Assembly: GCA_002346425.1 (NCBI GenBank)
Contig: DDZS01000075.1
Span: forward strand, 1 to 19,090
Length of the DNA stretch: 19,090 nt
Source of the DNA: Alphaproteobacteria bacterium UBA3002
Lineage (GTDB): Bacteria > Pseudomonadota > Alphaproteobacteria > Rickettsiales > UBA3002
Reading direction: 5' to 3'
Under the pieces are notes generated by a model. That model searched no databases and was not told the DNA's origin. It worked only from the letters and a program-made list of their open reading frames with translations. Positions within the stretch are counted from its first letter, which is position 1; each line of letters starts with the position of its first letter. Below, in pieces: positions 1 through 6,230 of the stretch. The position numbers were made by a program, and so were the translations under genes.

Positions 1-472
1 CCAGCTGATCGACTACTTTCTTCACACGTTGATTAATCAGATCGTGAAACCCGCAGGCCGAATAAATTTTATCGGTGATTGCGACCACCTCTTCCATGAA
101 ATTGGCATCGCCTAAGGCTTCGGTCGAACGTAATAGCTCATCCGCCGCGTCCAGAATCTGTTGCGCCGAATGCTCGGAGGTTTTCAACACCTCATCCAGC
201 TCCAGATTCGCTTCCTTCACCCCCGCTTCAGGAGAGGCGCCATTTTCACCCGCCCCGAACGAAGAGACATGATGGGTCGCATCGACCATAATCGAGGCGA
301 TGGTTTCGATCTCCCGTCGCAGCACCAAATGCTGGCGCGTCGGCGATTCATGCGAGAGGCCGTCTAAGATTTTGCGGACATCGCCAATCTCAATCGAGCC
401 TTTTTCGCGCTGCATCGCGACAATCTGGTCAAACAACGGCTCTTGCAAGACGTGCTTCGCTGATTCTGTCAT
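1..472 (-). CDS. cheZ: CheZ-like protein phosphatase (C-terminus cut by window edge)
   Basis: This would be the phosphatase that removes phosphate from CheY-P in the cytoplasm and so ends the flagellar motor signal. The reading frame is open from the ATG at 472 to the window edge, giving 157 visible residues. They are largely helical and charged. Near the visible end is ACGFHDLINQRVKKV, which matches the family's active-site helix (typically 'F-Q-D-x-T-G-Q-R'). The Asp and Gln needed for catalysis are kept, while the usual Gly before Gln is Asn. A G-rich stretch just upstream of the ATG can serve as ribosome binding site. It lies 24 bp downstream of cheY on the same strand, so the two are very probably co-transcribed. 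The true C-terminus, including any CheY-binding tail, is outside the window. Confidence 0.85.
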   Translation of the reverse strand, partial: MTESAKHVLQEPLFDQIVAMQREKGSIEIGDVRKILDGLSHESPTRQHLVLRREIETIASIMVDATHHVSSFGAGENGASPEAGVKEANLELDEVLKTSEHSAQQILDAADELLRSTEALGDANFMEEVVAITDKIYSACGFHDLINQRVKKVVDQL

Positions 473-496
473 ACGAACCCCCAAATTTTCTCGTAT

Positions 497-886
497 TTAG
501 AACTTATCTTTGAACACTTGTTCGATTTTCTCTTTCACTACCACCGGCGAAAACGGCTTTTTAATATAACCATTAATCCCCGCTTCGGCCGCCGCCTTGA
601 TATTTTCCATACGGTTTTCCGCGGTCATCATAATGAAAGGTATCGCCTTGGTTTTTTCTGTCGCGCGCACGTGCTTAATCAGCTCATAGCCTGACATTTC
701 CGGCATATTCCAATCGGAAATAATCAAGCGGTAGTTTTTAGCTTCGAGCATGGGCACCGCCTCCTTACCATCTGCAGCTTCATCGACGTTCGTCAGTCCG
801 GCATTTTTTAATACGCTGGAAATCATCCGTCGCTGTATACGATCGTCCTCGACGAATAGTACCGGCATATTCGGATCAATTGCCAT
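497..886 (-). CDS. cheY: CheY-like single-domain response regulator
   Basis: This is a 129-residue stand-alone receiver domain, the size of chemotaxis CheY, with no output domain. The key residues are visible: acidic pair D14-D15 (VEDD), phospho-acceptor D58 (IISDWNMP), switch T88 (MMTAE), Y107 and K110 (GYIKKPF). I chose the ATG at 886 because an AGGAGAG ribosome binding site lies 7 nt upstream. A GTG at 892 in the same frame would sit only 1 nt from that site. The cheZ-like gene follows after 24 bp, which supports a chemotaxis role: signal relay from CheA to the flagellar switch, with reset by CheZ. No kinase or receptor gene is in view. It is transcribed divergently from iscX. Confidence 0.93.
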   Translation of the reverse strand: MAIDPNMPVLFVEDDRIQRRMISSVLKNAGLTNVDEAADGKEAVPMLEAKNYRLIISDWNMPEMSGYELIKHVRATEKTKAIPFIMMTAENRMENIKAAAEAGINGYIKKPFSPVVVKEKIEQVFKDKF

Positions 887-923
887 AATCACACTCTCCT
901 GTTTTATTGTTGCTTGAAGGAAC

Positions 924-952
924 TATCCTATATAAGCCATAACCTAGCGCAA
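924..952 (-). promoter_or_regulatory. Candidate promoter of cheY-cheZ
   Basis: Reading the minus strand upstream of cheY, TTGCGC (952-947) is followed after 16 bp by TAGGAT (930-925) within a run TATATAGGATAG. The -35 is fair and the -10 is weak, so this is only a candidate. The 128-bp gap between cheY and iscX must hold two divergent promoters. Confidence 0.25.
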
Positions 953-968
953 AATCTTTAACAGAGTC

Positions 969-997
969 TTAATGTGAAACGGTTTTTTTCAAATAAT
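969..997 (+). promoter_or_regulatory. Candidate promoter of iscX-tsaE-amgK
   Basis: TTAATG (969-974) is followed after 17 bp by AATAAT (992-997), about 18 bp before the iscX start codon. The -10 resembles the consensus and the -35 is poor. The position fits a short leader for the iscX-tsaE-amgK run. The call is tentative. Confidence 0.25.
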
Positions 998-1014
998 AAC
1001 GAAAGAAGTGTTGC

Positions 1015-1212
1015 ATGAAGTGGACGGATATCTATGACATCGCCATTGAACTGGAAGAGGCGCACCCAGAAAAAGACAATGTAAATCTAAGATTTACCGA
1101 CTTACGCGACTGGGTGGTGGCGCTGGATGACTTCGATGACGACCCGGAAGGCTGTAACGAAAAAACATTAGAAGCGATTCAAATGGCCTGGATCGATGAG
1201 CGCGACGATTAG
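1015..1212 (+). CDS. iscX: IscX, small Fe-S cluster assembly protein
   Basis: IscX is a small acidic protein that binds the cysteine desulfurase IscS and iron, and tunes Fe-S cluster assembly in the cytoplasm. The 65 residues match the family almost end to end: KWTDIYDIA at the start, RFTDLRDWV in the middle, then the acidic DDFDDDPEGCNEKTLEAIQ and a final W-x-D-E. The length equals the family's usual 65-66 residues. In gammaproteobacteria the gene closes the isc operon. Here no isc genes are nearby, and its last 17 bases overlap tsaE in another frame, so it is probably translated together with tsaE. The ribosome binding site (AAGAAG) is weak. Confidence 0.92.
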   Translation: MKWTDIYDIAIELEEAHPEKDNVNLRFTDLRDWVVALDDFDDDPEGCNEKTLEAIQMAWIDERDD

Positions 1213-1696
1213 CCCTTCCACCCCCACCCTCATGATTGGACAAGCCGAAGTGCTGCGTTTTGCAGAAAAGCTGGCTGGCATGCTGCAATTGGGGGATTGC
1301 CTGAGTTTTCAGGGCGATCTCGGCTCTGGCAAAACGACCATCATTCGTCATCTGATCCATCAATTGGCCAAAGAAGACGTCGCCGTGTCCAGCCCGACAT
1401 TCACGCTGCTACAAACCTATGACGTGACGCTGGCAAACGGGACGCAGCTGCCGCTTTATCATTACGACCTCTATCGTCTGGAATCTGAAGAAGAACTCTA
1501 CGAATTGCCGCTCACCGAAGGGTTAGAGCAAGGCATTACCTGCATCGAATGGCCGGCGCTGGCCGAAACCTGGCTGCCCGATAGCCGGATTGAGGTGAAT
1601 ATCGAATTCACCGAAAACAACGACAACCGCGCCATCTGGCTGCAAGCTAGCCCAGCTTCGCAAGCCCGATTGCAGGAGGCGGGGTTATGGCATTAG
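1196..1696 (+). CDS. tsaE: TsaE, ATPase of the tRNA t6A modification complex
   Basis: TsaE works with TsaB and TsaD to form N6-threonylcarbamoyladenosine at position 37 of ANN-decoding tRNAs; its ATPase resets the complex. The 166-residue protein has the P-loop GDLGSGKTT (residues 40-48), SSPTFTLLQTY, HYDLYRL and the conserved CIEWP, all typical of the YjeE/TsaE family. The start at 1196 overlaps iscX by 17 bases and gives an N-terminus of normal length. An ATG at 1232 (residue 13) is a possible alternative. The 3' end overlaps the amgK-like gene by 10 bases, a pairing often seen in alphaproteobacteria. Confidence 0.95.
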   Translation: MSATISPSTPTLMIGQAEVLRFAEKLAGMLQLGDCLSFQGDLGSGKTTIIRHLIHQLAKEDVAVSSPTFTLLQTYDVTLANGTQLPLYHYDLYRLESEEELYELPLTEGLEQGITCIEWPALAETWLPDSRIEVNIEFTENNDNRAIWLQASPASQARLQEAGLWH

Positions 1697-2679
1697 CCGA
1701 ACAACTGACCACGCGCGAGCAGCGCATTCAAAGCTTCCTCGGCCAATGCGCCATGCAGCATGCGACGCGCCATGCGATTCCGGCGGATGCGTCCTTCCGC
1801 AGTTACGAACGGCTGGATAAAGACGGCCATCATTTTATTCTAATGAATGCGCCGCCCAGTCATGAAGACATCGCGCCCTTCGTCAAGGTGTGTCACTTGC
1901 TCAACCGTCTGGGCCTATCCGCTCCCAGCATGTTCTGCAAAGATGTCGAGCAGGGTTTCTTGCTGCTGGAAGATTTGGGTCGCCTGTCTTTCAACCACTA
2001 TTTACGCGACTATCCAGAAGAAGAAGTAACGCTCTATACCGCTGCACTAGAGGTGCAACTAGTCCTGCGCGACTATGGTAACGCCATTACCTATGGCTCG
2101 TTGCCGCCCTATGATCTGGATGTGTATTTGCGCGAAATCCTGCTCTATGCCGATTGGTATTTGCCGACCCTGTTAGAAGGCAAGGCCCTGCAAGCCGCGC
2201 AGGCGAGTTATTTAGAGATATGGAAAGAACTCCTGAAAACATCCGGCTTAACCTGTTCGCAGCCTGTATTGCGCGATTTTCATGCAGATAATCTGATGTG
2301 GCTGCCGCAGCGCGCAGGCGCCGCGCGCGCTGGCCTGCTCGATTTTCAGGATGCGCTGCTCGGCGATAGCACCTATGACCTTGTCTCCCTGCTTGAAGAT
2401 GCGCGCCGTGATGTGTCGCCAGAAACGCAAACGGCGATTCTAACGCACTACATTGAAGCAACCGGCGAAGAGGAACAGGCATTCCGCGCGCGTTACGCCC
2501 TCATGGCCGCACAGCGTAACAGTAAGGTGATCGGCATTTTCCATCGCCTCGCCACGCGGGATGGCAAGAAACATTATCTGGATTTTGTCCCGCGGGTGCA
2601 GCGGCTGTTAGCGGGGAACCTGCAACACCCAGCCCTCGCACCACTCGCCGAATGGCATGCGGAATACGTATCAAAGTGA
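1687..2679 (+). CDS. amgK: AmgK-type sugar kinase (aminoglycoside phosphotransferase fold)
   Basis: This is probably the anomeric kinase that phosphorylates N-acetylmuramate/N-acetylglucosamine at C1 in cell-wall recycling, upstream of the uridylyltransferase MurU. The 330 residues have the phosphotransferase fold: FLLLEDLG (91-98), catalytic loop RDFHADN (196-202, catalytic D197, metal-binding N202) and metal-binding LLDFQDA (217-223, D219). The following TYDLVSLLEDARRDV is typical of this AmgK-like group next to tsaE. The start has a good AGGAGG site 7 nt upstream and overlaps tsaE by 10 bases. In many alphaproteobacteria murU follows directly; here an antiporter gene follows instead. The substrate is inferred from family and context, and another small-molecule kinase role is possible. 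Confidence 0.82.
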   Translation: MALAEQLTTREQRIQSFLGQCAMQHATRHAIPADASFRSYERLDKDGHHFILMNAPPSHEDIAPFVKVCHLLNRLGLSAPSMFCKDVEQGFLLLEDLGRLSFNHYLRDYPEEEVTLYTAALEVQLVLRDYGNAITYGSLPPYDLDVYLREILLYADWYLPTLLEGKALQAAQASYLEIWKELLKTSGLTCSQPVLRDFHADNLMWLPQRAGAARAGLLDFQDALLGDSTYDLVSLLEDARRDVSPETQTAILTHYIEATGEEEQAFRARYALMAAQRNSKVIGIFHRLATRDGKKHYLDFVPRVQRLLAGNLQHPALAPLAEWHAEYVSK

Positions 2680-2746
2680 ATAATCCTTGCGGGCAGCTGC
2701 GTATTTTCGCATGCTAAACCTGTAAAATAACCGCGAAGGACTCTCC

Positions 2747-4276
2747 ATGGACGTGACCGAACATCATTGGCTATCGCTTTTGCCCTCTCTTATCGCCATC
2801 GGCGCAGCCTTTGCCACCCGGCAAGTGTTCTTCTCGCTTTTCATGGGCATCTGGGTCGGCGCCTTTTTGCTGGAAGGCGGCGACCTGCTGGCGATTGGTA
2901 GTGGCTTACTGCGTGTCGCCGATACCTGGCTGATTCGCGCGGTTGCCCCAGCCGATGGCTCGACCGAGCATATGTCGGTGGTGATGTTCACGCTGATGGT
3001 CGGCGGCACCATCGGTATTATCTCGGCCAACGGGGGCATGCATGGCATTGTCCACCGCCTGACACGTTTTGCGCATAACCGCACCCGGGGTCAGCTATCC
3101 GCCTACATCCTCGGCTTCATTATCTTCTTCGACGATTATGCCAATACGCTGATCGTTGGCAAAACGCTGCGTCCATTGACCGATCGTCTGGGCATTAGCC
3201 GCGAAAAACTGGCCTTCATTGTCGACTCTACCGCAGCGCCCGTCGCGACGATCGCGCTGGTCACGACATGGATCGGGTTCCAGCTTTCGCTGATCAAAGA
3301 ATCTTCGTCTAACTTAGATATCCCCCTGCCCGATGCGTATGAGATTTTTCTGAATTCGCTCGGCTACAGTTTTTACCCGATTCTCATGCTGGTATTTATT
3401 CTGATGATTATCCTGATGAAACGCGATTTCGGGCCAATGTATGAGGCCGAAGCCCGCGCCGCGAAGCAGCCTTATTCCGATGACAAAGCCGTCACGCTAG
3501 ATAGCAGCCAGAAAGCCGCGAATGCCGTCGTGCCTATCCTGACGCTAATTTTCGTCACCATTGGCGGTCTGATTTTCACCGGAGAGGGCGACACTCTCCG
3601 CGCCATTCTTGGCAGCGCTGACCCGTTCAAAGCGATCTTGTGGGGCTCTTTAGCAAGCGTAATCGCGGCGGTCATTATGACGCGCCTGTTCACCGATATG
3701 CGCCCGGCCTATATCGTCGAGGCGATGGAGGACGGATTCAAACCCATGCTCGCGGCTGTCATGATCCTGACCTTTGCCTGGGCCATCGCGGGGGTTAATG
3801 CCGAGCTGAAAACCGCCGATTACATCGTTAGCGCCATCAGCGATGTCACAGACCCGTCACTGTTACCGGCACTTGCCTTCATCATTGCCGCGGTCACTGC
3901 CTTCGCCACAGGTTCCAGCTGGGGCACAATGGGGATTCTGATCCCGCTGATTATCCCACTCTCCGCCACGCTAAGTCTGGATTCCGGGTCGCTCGAAGTC
4001 GTCTTCGCCAGCGTCGCTTGCATCATGTCCGGCGCGGTCTGGGGTGATCATTGCTCACCGATTTCCGACACCACCATCCTCTCCTCCATGGCGTCCGACT
4101 GTCGGCATATCGACCACGTGCGCACGCAAATGCCCTATGCACTCACCGTGGCCTTCATCTCGCTGGTCGTCTGTATTATCCCCACCGGCTTTGGACTACC
4201 CAATTGGATCGCCTTCTTAGCGGGCGGCGGCATCCTCTATTTCATCTTGAAGAAAGGCGGAAAAACCGTTACCTAA
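2747..4276 (+). CDS. NhaC-family Na+/H+ antiporter
   Basis: This is a 509-residue inner-membrane protein with about 11-12 hydrophobic segments and no cleaved signal peptide. It would exchange protons for sodium or another cation or small ion. Family features include FFDDYANTLIVGKTLRPLTD (residues about 126-145), STAAPVATIALVTTWIGFQL with the following KES, ATGSSWGTMGILIPL, and near the end SGAVWGDHCSPISDTT; these polar breaks in helices are the transport core. A GAAGGA ribosome binding site lies 7 nt before the ATG. It is 67 bp after the kinase gene, so it may have its own promoter or be read through. Some members of this family (COG1757) exchange organic acids or amines, so the substrate is uncertain. 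Confidence 0.85.
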   Translation: MDVTEHHWLSLLPSLIAIGAAFATRQVFFSLFMGIWVGAFLLEGGDLLAIGSGLLRVADTWLIRAVAPADGSTEHMSVVMFTLMVGGTIGIISANGGMHGIVHRLTRFAHNRTRGQLSAYILGFIIFFDDYANTLIVGKTLRPLTDRLGISREKLAFIVDSTAAPVATIALVTTWIGFQLSLIKESSSNLDIPLPDAYEIFLNSLGYSFYPILMLVFILMIILMKRDFGPMYEAEARAAKQPYSDDKAVTLDSSQKAANAVVPILTLIFVTIGGLIFTGEGDTLRAILGSADPFKAILWGSLASVIAAVIMTRLFTDMRPAYIVEAMEDGFKPMLAAVMILTFAWAIAGVNAELKTADYIVSAISDVTDPSLLPALAFIIAAVTAFATGSSWGTMGILIPLIIPLSATLSLDSGSLEVVFASVACIMSGAVWGDHCSPISDTTILSSMASDCRHIDHVRTQMPYALTVAFISLVVCIIPTGFGLPNWIAFLAGGGILYFILKKGGKTVT

Positions 4277-4278
4277 CC

Positions 4279-4381
4279 GTCATTACCCGAATGCGCGATA
4301 GCGAATTATAGGGTAATCCATTGCTAGCGTTTCGGCCAGATGGATTGCCCTATAGCTTGCTGCGCAACCTCGGGCAATGAC
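4279..4381. repeat. 103-bp inverted-repeat (MITE/REP-like) element
   Basis: Two arms of 42-43 bp (4279-4321 and 4340-4381) are imperfect reverse complements around an 18-nt loop. The left arm begins GTCATTACCCGAA and ends GGGTAATCCAT. The right arm begins ATGGATTGCCC and ends CTCGGGCAATGAC. The middle also pairs (TGCGC, then ATAG). The outer end GTCATT and inner end AATCCAT resemble dispersed bacterial repeats of the form 'GTCATTGC...GCAATCCA'. It begins 2 bp after the antiporter stop codon and ends just before the trhO ribosome binding site. As RNA it would fold into a long hairpin. There is no T-run, so it is not a simple terminator. Confidence 0.75.
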
Positions 4382-4392
4382 AGAGGAAACCC

Positions 4393-5259
4393 ATGACCGT
4401 CACGATTGCCACTTTCTATCATTTTACGCCGATTGCTGCGTGCGAACCGCTGCAACAACGCCTGCAATCGCTGTTATTTCATCATCAGGTCAAAGGCACC
4501 ATTACACTGGCGCCGGAAGGCGTCAACGCGACGATCGCGGGCGCGGGTGAAGCGGTCAAAACGATTTTGTCTTCCGTCTGCGACTTACTGAAAATCAGCA
4601 ACCTGCGCGCGCAATTTAGCTATGCCGATGCCGCGCCATTTCAGCGTGGCAAGGTGAAGGTGAAGACCGAACTCATTTCGTTAGGCGCCCCGGCCGACCC
4701 GCTGGTCTGCGTGGGCACGCATGTCGCCCCGAAAGACTGGAACGCGATCATTACGCAGCCCGATGTGATCACCATCGACACCCGCAACGACTATGAATTC
4801 CGCATCGGCCATTTTGAAGGCGCGGTCAACCCCGATACCAATGATTTCAAAGAGATGATTGCGTTTACCAAAGACAAGGTCATCGGCCAGAATTATCGCG
4901 CGGTGGCGATGTATTGCACGGGCGGCATCCGCTGCGAGAAATATTCCAGCTACCTGCTCGATCAGGGCATCGACACGGTCTATCATCTTGAGGGCGGCAT
5001 CATCGCCTACCTGGCCGATATGGCGGAGAGCGAAAGCCTATGGCGCGGCTCATGCTTCATTTTCGATGAACGCGTTGCCCTGCGCCACGACTTGACGCCC
5101 GATCCGGATATCCTGATGTGCTATGGCTGCGGCAACCCGACTACGCCAGAAGATCGCGCCCTGCCCTCTTTCACCGCCGACCAGATGCACTGCCGCTGGT
5201 GCGATGACCGCAAAGCTTACGGAAAAGCCAAGCAAGATGCCTTGTCCGCAGTGCAATAA
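4393..5259 (+). CDS. trhO: TrhO, tRNA uridine-34 hydroxylase (rhodanese family, YceA)
   Basis: TrhO hydroxylates U34 of certain tRNAs with oxygen, giving ho5U, the precursor of wobble uridine modifications such as cmo5U. The 288 residues show the family order: an N-terminal ferredoxin-like part (about 1-95), then a rhodanese domain with D129-T-R-N-D-Y-E-F and active-site loop CTGGIRCEK (175-183, C175 catalytic). A C-terminal part follows with two Cys pairs (C243/C246 and C267/C270) that could bind zinc. A GAGGAAA ribosome binding site precedes the ATG, right after the inverted-repeat element. The end overlaps yacG by 23 bases. Confidence 0.93.
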   Translation: MTVTIATFYHFTPIAACEPLQQRLQSLLFHHQVKGTITLAPEGVNATIAGAGEAVKTILSSVCDLLKISNLRAQFSYADAAPFQRGKVKVKTELISLGAPADPLVCVGTHVAPKDWNAIITQPDVITIDTRNDYEFRIGHFEGAVNPDTNDFKEMIAFTKDKVIGQNYRAVAMYCTGGIRCEKYSSYLLDQGIDTVYHLEGGIIAYLADMAESESLWRGSCFIFDERVALRHDLTPDPDILMCYGCGNPTTPEDRALPSFTADQMHCRWCDDRKAYGKAKQDALSAVQ

Positions 5260-5422
5260 GCCCAGCGCCGAGGCGTTCAAACCCTTTTGCAGCAAACGCT
5301 GCGCCGATGTCGATTTGGGGAAATGGCTAAACGAAAGCTACGCGCTGCCCAGTCAGGAACCGCTGGATGAAGAGGCCATCGAGCAAATGATCCAAGCGCA
5401 GGAAATCGTTACGAAAGAGTGA
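5237..5422 (+). CDS. yacG: YacG, zinc-finger DNA gyrase inhibitor
   Basis: YacG is a small zinc protein that binds the GyrB subunit and inhibits DNA gyrase. The 61 residues carry the four zinc-binding cysteines (C3, C6, C18, C22) in CPQC...FCSKRC, followed by the signature DLGKWL and an acidic C-terminus, all typical of the family. The frame is open further upstream to 5123, but that stretch is the shadow of trhO. The ATG at 5237 puts CPxC at the usual position and has GGAAAAG 9 nt upstream. It overlaps the end of trhO by 23 bases, so translation is probably coupled. Confidence 0.9.
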   Translation: MPCPQCNKPSAEAFKPFCSKRCADVDLGKWLNESYALPSQEPLDEEAIEQMIQAQEIVTKE

Positions 5423-5474
5423 GGCCAGCAGGCCGAACCTGCCGAGAGCATGGCGCCAGTAATCGTTCCATCGA

Positions 5475-5490
5475 GCGTTCAGTAGAACGC
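5475..5490. other. Small hairpin between convergent yacG and queH
   Basis: GCGTTC (5475-5480) and GAACGC (5485-5490) form a 6-bp stem with a 4-nt loop in the 78-bp gap between two convergent genes. A second 5-bp stem, GCAGG/CCTGC, lies at 5428-5442. Neither has a T-run on either strand, so a terminator role is possible but weakly supported. Confidence 0.3.
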
Positions 5491-5500
5491 GAGGGGAACA

Positions 5501-6190
5501 TTATAAAATTTTCTCCTCATACCACGTCTCGCCAATCGCAATCTTCTCGCGGCCTTTGAATTCGCGCCATTCATTCGTATCGCGCAGCGAATAGATGCAG
5601 CCGCAATATTGCTGCGCATAAAATTCCTCGCGCTTCGCAATCTCATACATCCGCGCCCCACCACCGTCTTTGCGCCAGTTATAGGTCCAGTATTCCACGC
5701 CCTCATACGGTTCGGCCATGCGCAGCCCGCAATCGTTGATCTGTTCCATATTCTTCCAGCGCGAAATCCCCAGTGATGAAGTAATCACCGGAAAGCCATG
5801 CTCATAGGCATAGAGCGCCGTGCGCGCAAAGCGCATGTCGAAACACATGGTACAGCGCACCCCGCGCTCCGGCTCGCGCTCCATGCCTTTGGCACGCGCG
5901 AACCATTCCTGCACATCGTAATCCGCGTCGATAAAGTCAATCCCCAGCTTTTCGGCATAGCGGATATTCTCTTCCTTGCGGATGTTGTATTCCTTCAGGG
6001 GGTGGATATTCGGGTTGTAAAAAAAGATGGTCATGTCGATGCCATTGGCCAGCATCTGTTCCATCAATTCCCCCGCACAAGGAGCACAGCAGGAATGCAT
6101 CAGCACTTTCTGGTTATTGCCGCCCGGCACATCCAGATCGACATGCTTCACAAAATCGCTGGCTCCGGCTTGCTGTAAGGTCATCGTCAT
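5501..6190 (-). CDS. queH: QueH, epoxyqueuosine reductase (non-cobalamin type)
   Basis: QueH carries out the last step of queuosine synthesis on tRNA, reducing epoxyqueuosine to queuosine; it replaces the cobalamin enzyme QueG. The 229 residues hold the expected Fe-S and metal-binding cysteines: HSCCAPC (32-38) and RCTMC (112-116), plus CGC near the C-terminus. Other family marks are FFYNPNIHP, YNIRKEEN, and the stretch from TSSLGISRWKN to NWRKDGG. I kept the first ATG at 6190; a second ATG at 6184 is also possible and neither has a clear ribosome binding site. It runs downstream of the 1229-residue gene with a gap of 40 bp. No other queuosine gene is in view. Confidence 0.93.
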   Translation of the reverse strand: MTMTLQQAGASDFVKHVDLDVPGGNNQKVLMHSCCAPCAGELMEQMLANGIDMTIFFYNPNIHPLKEYNIRKEENIRYAEKLGIDFIDADYDVQEWFARAKGMEREPERGVRCTMCFDMRFARTALYAYEHGFPVITSSLGISRWKNMEQINDCGLRMAEPYEGVEYWTYNWRKDGGGARMYEIAKREEFYAQQYCGCIYSLRDTNEWREFKGREKIAIGETWYEEKIL

Positions 6191-6230
6191 GAGAGGTGGT
6201 ATGGCCGAAATAGCCTAAAAGTGCAAGAAC

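Noticed and set aside
5123..5236. 38-residue N-terminal extension of YacG
   Set aside because: It is the shadow of the trhO C-terminus; YacG begins just before its first CPxC.
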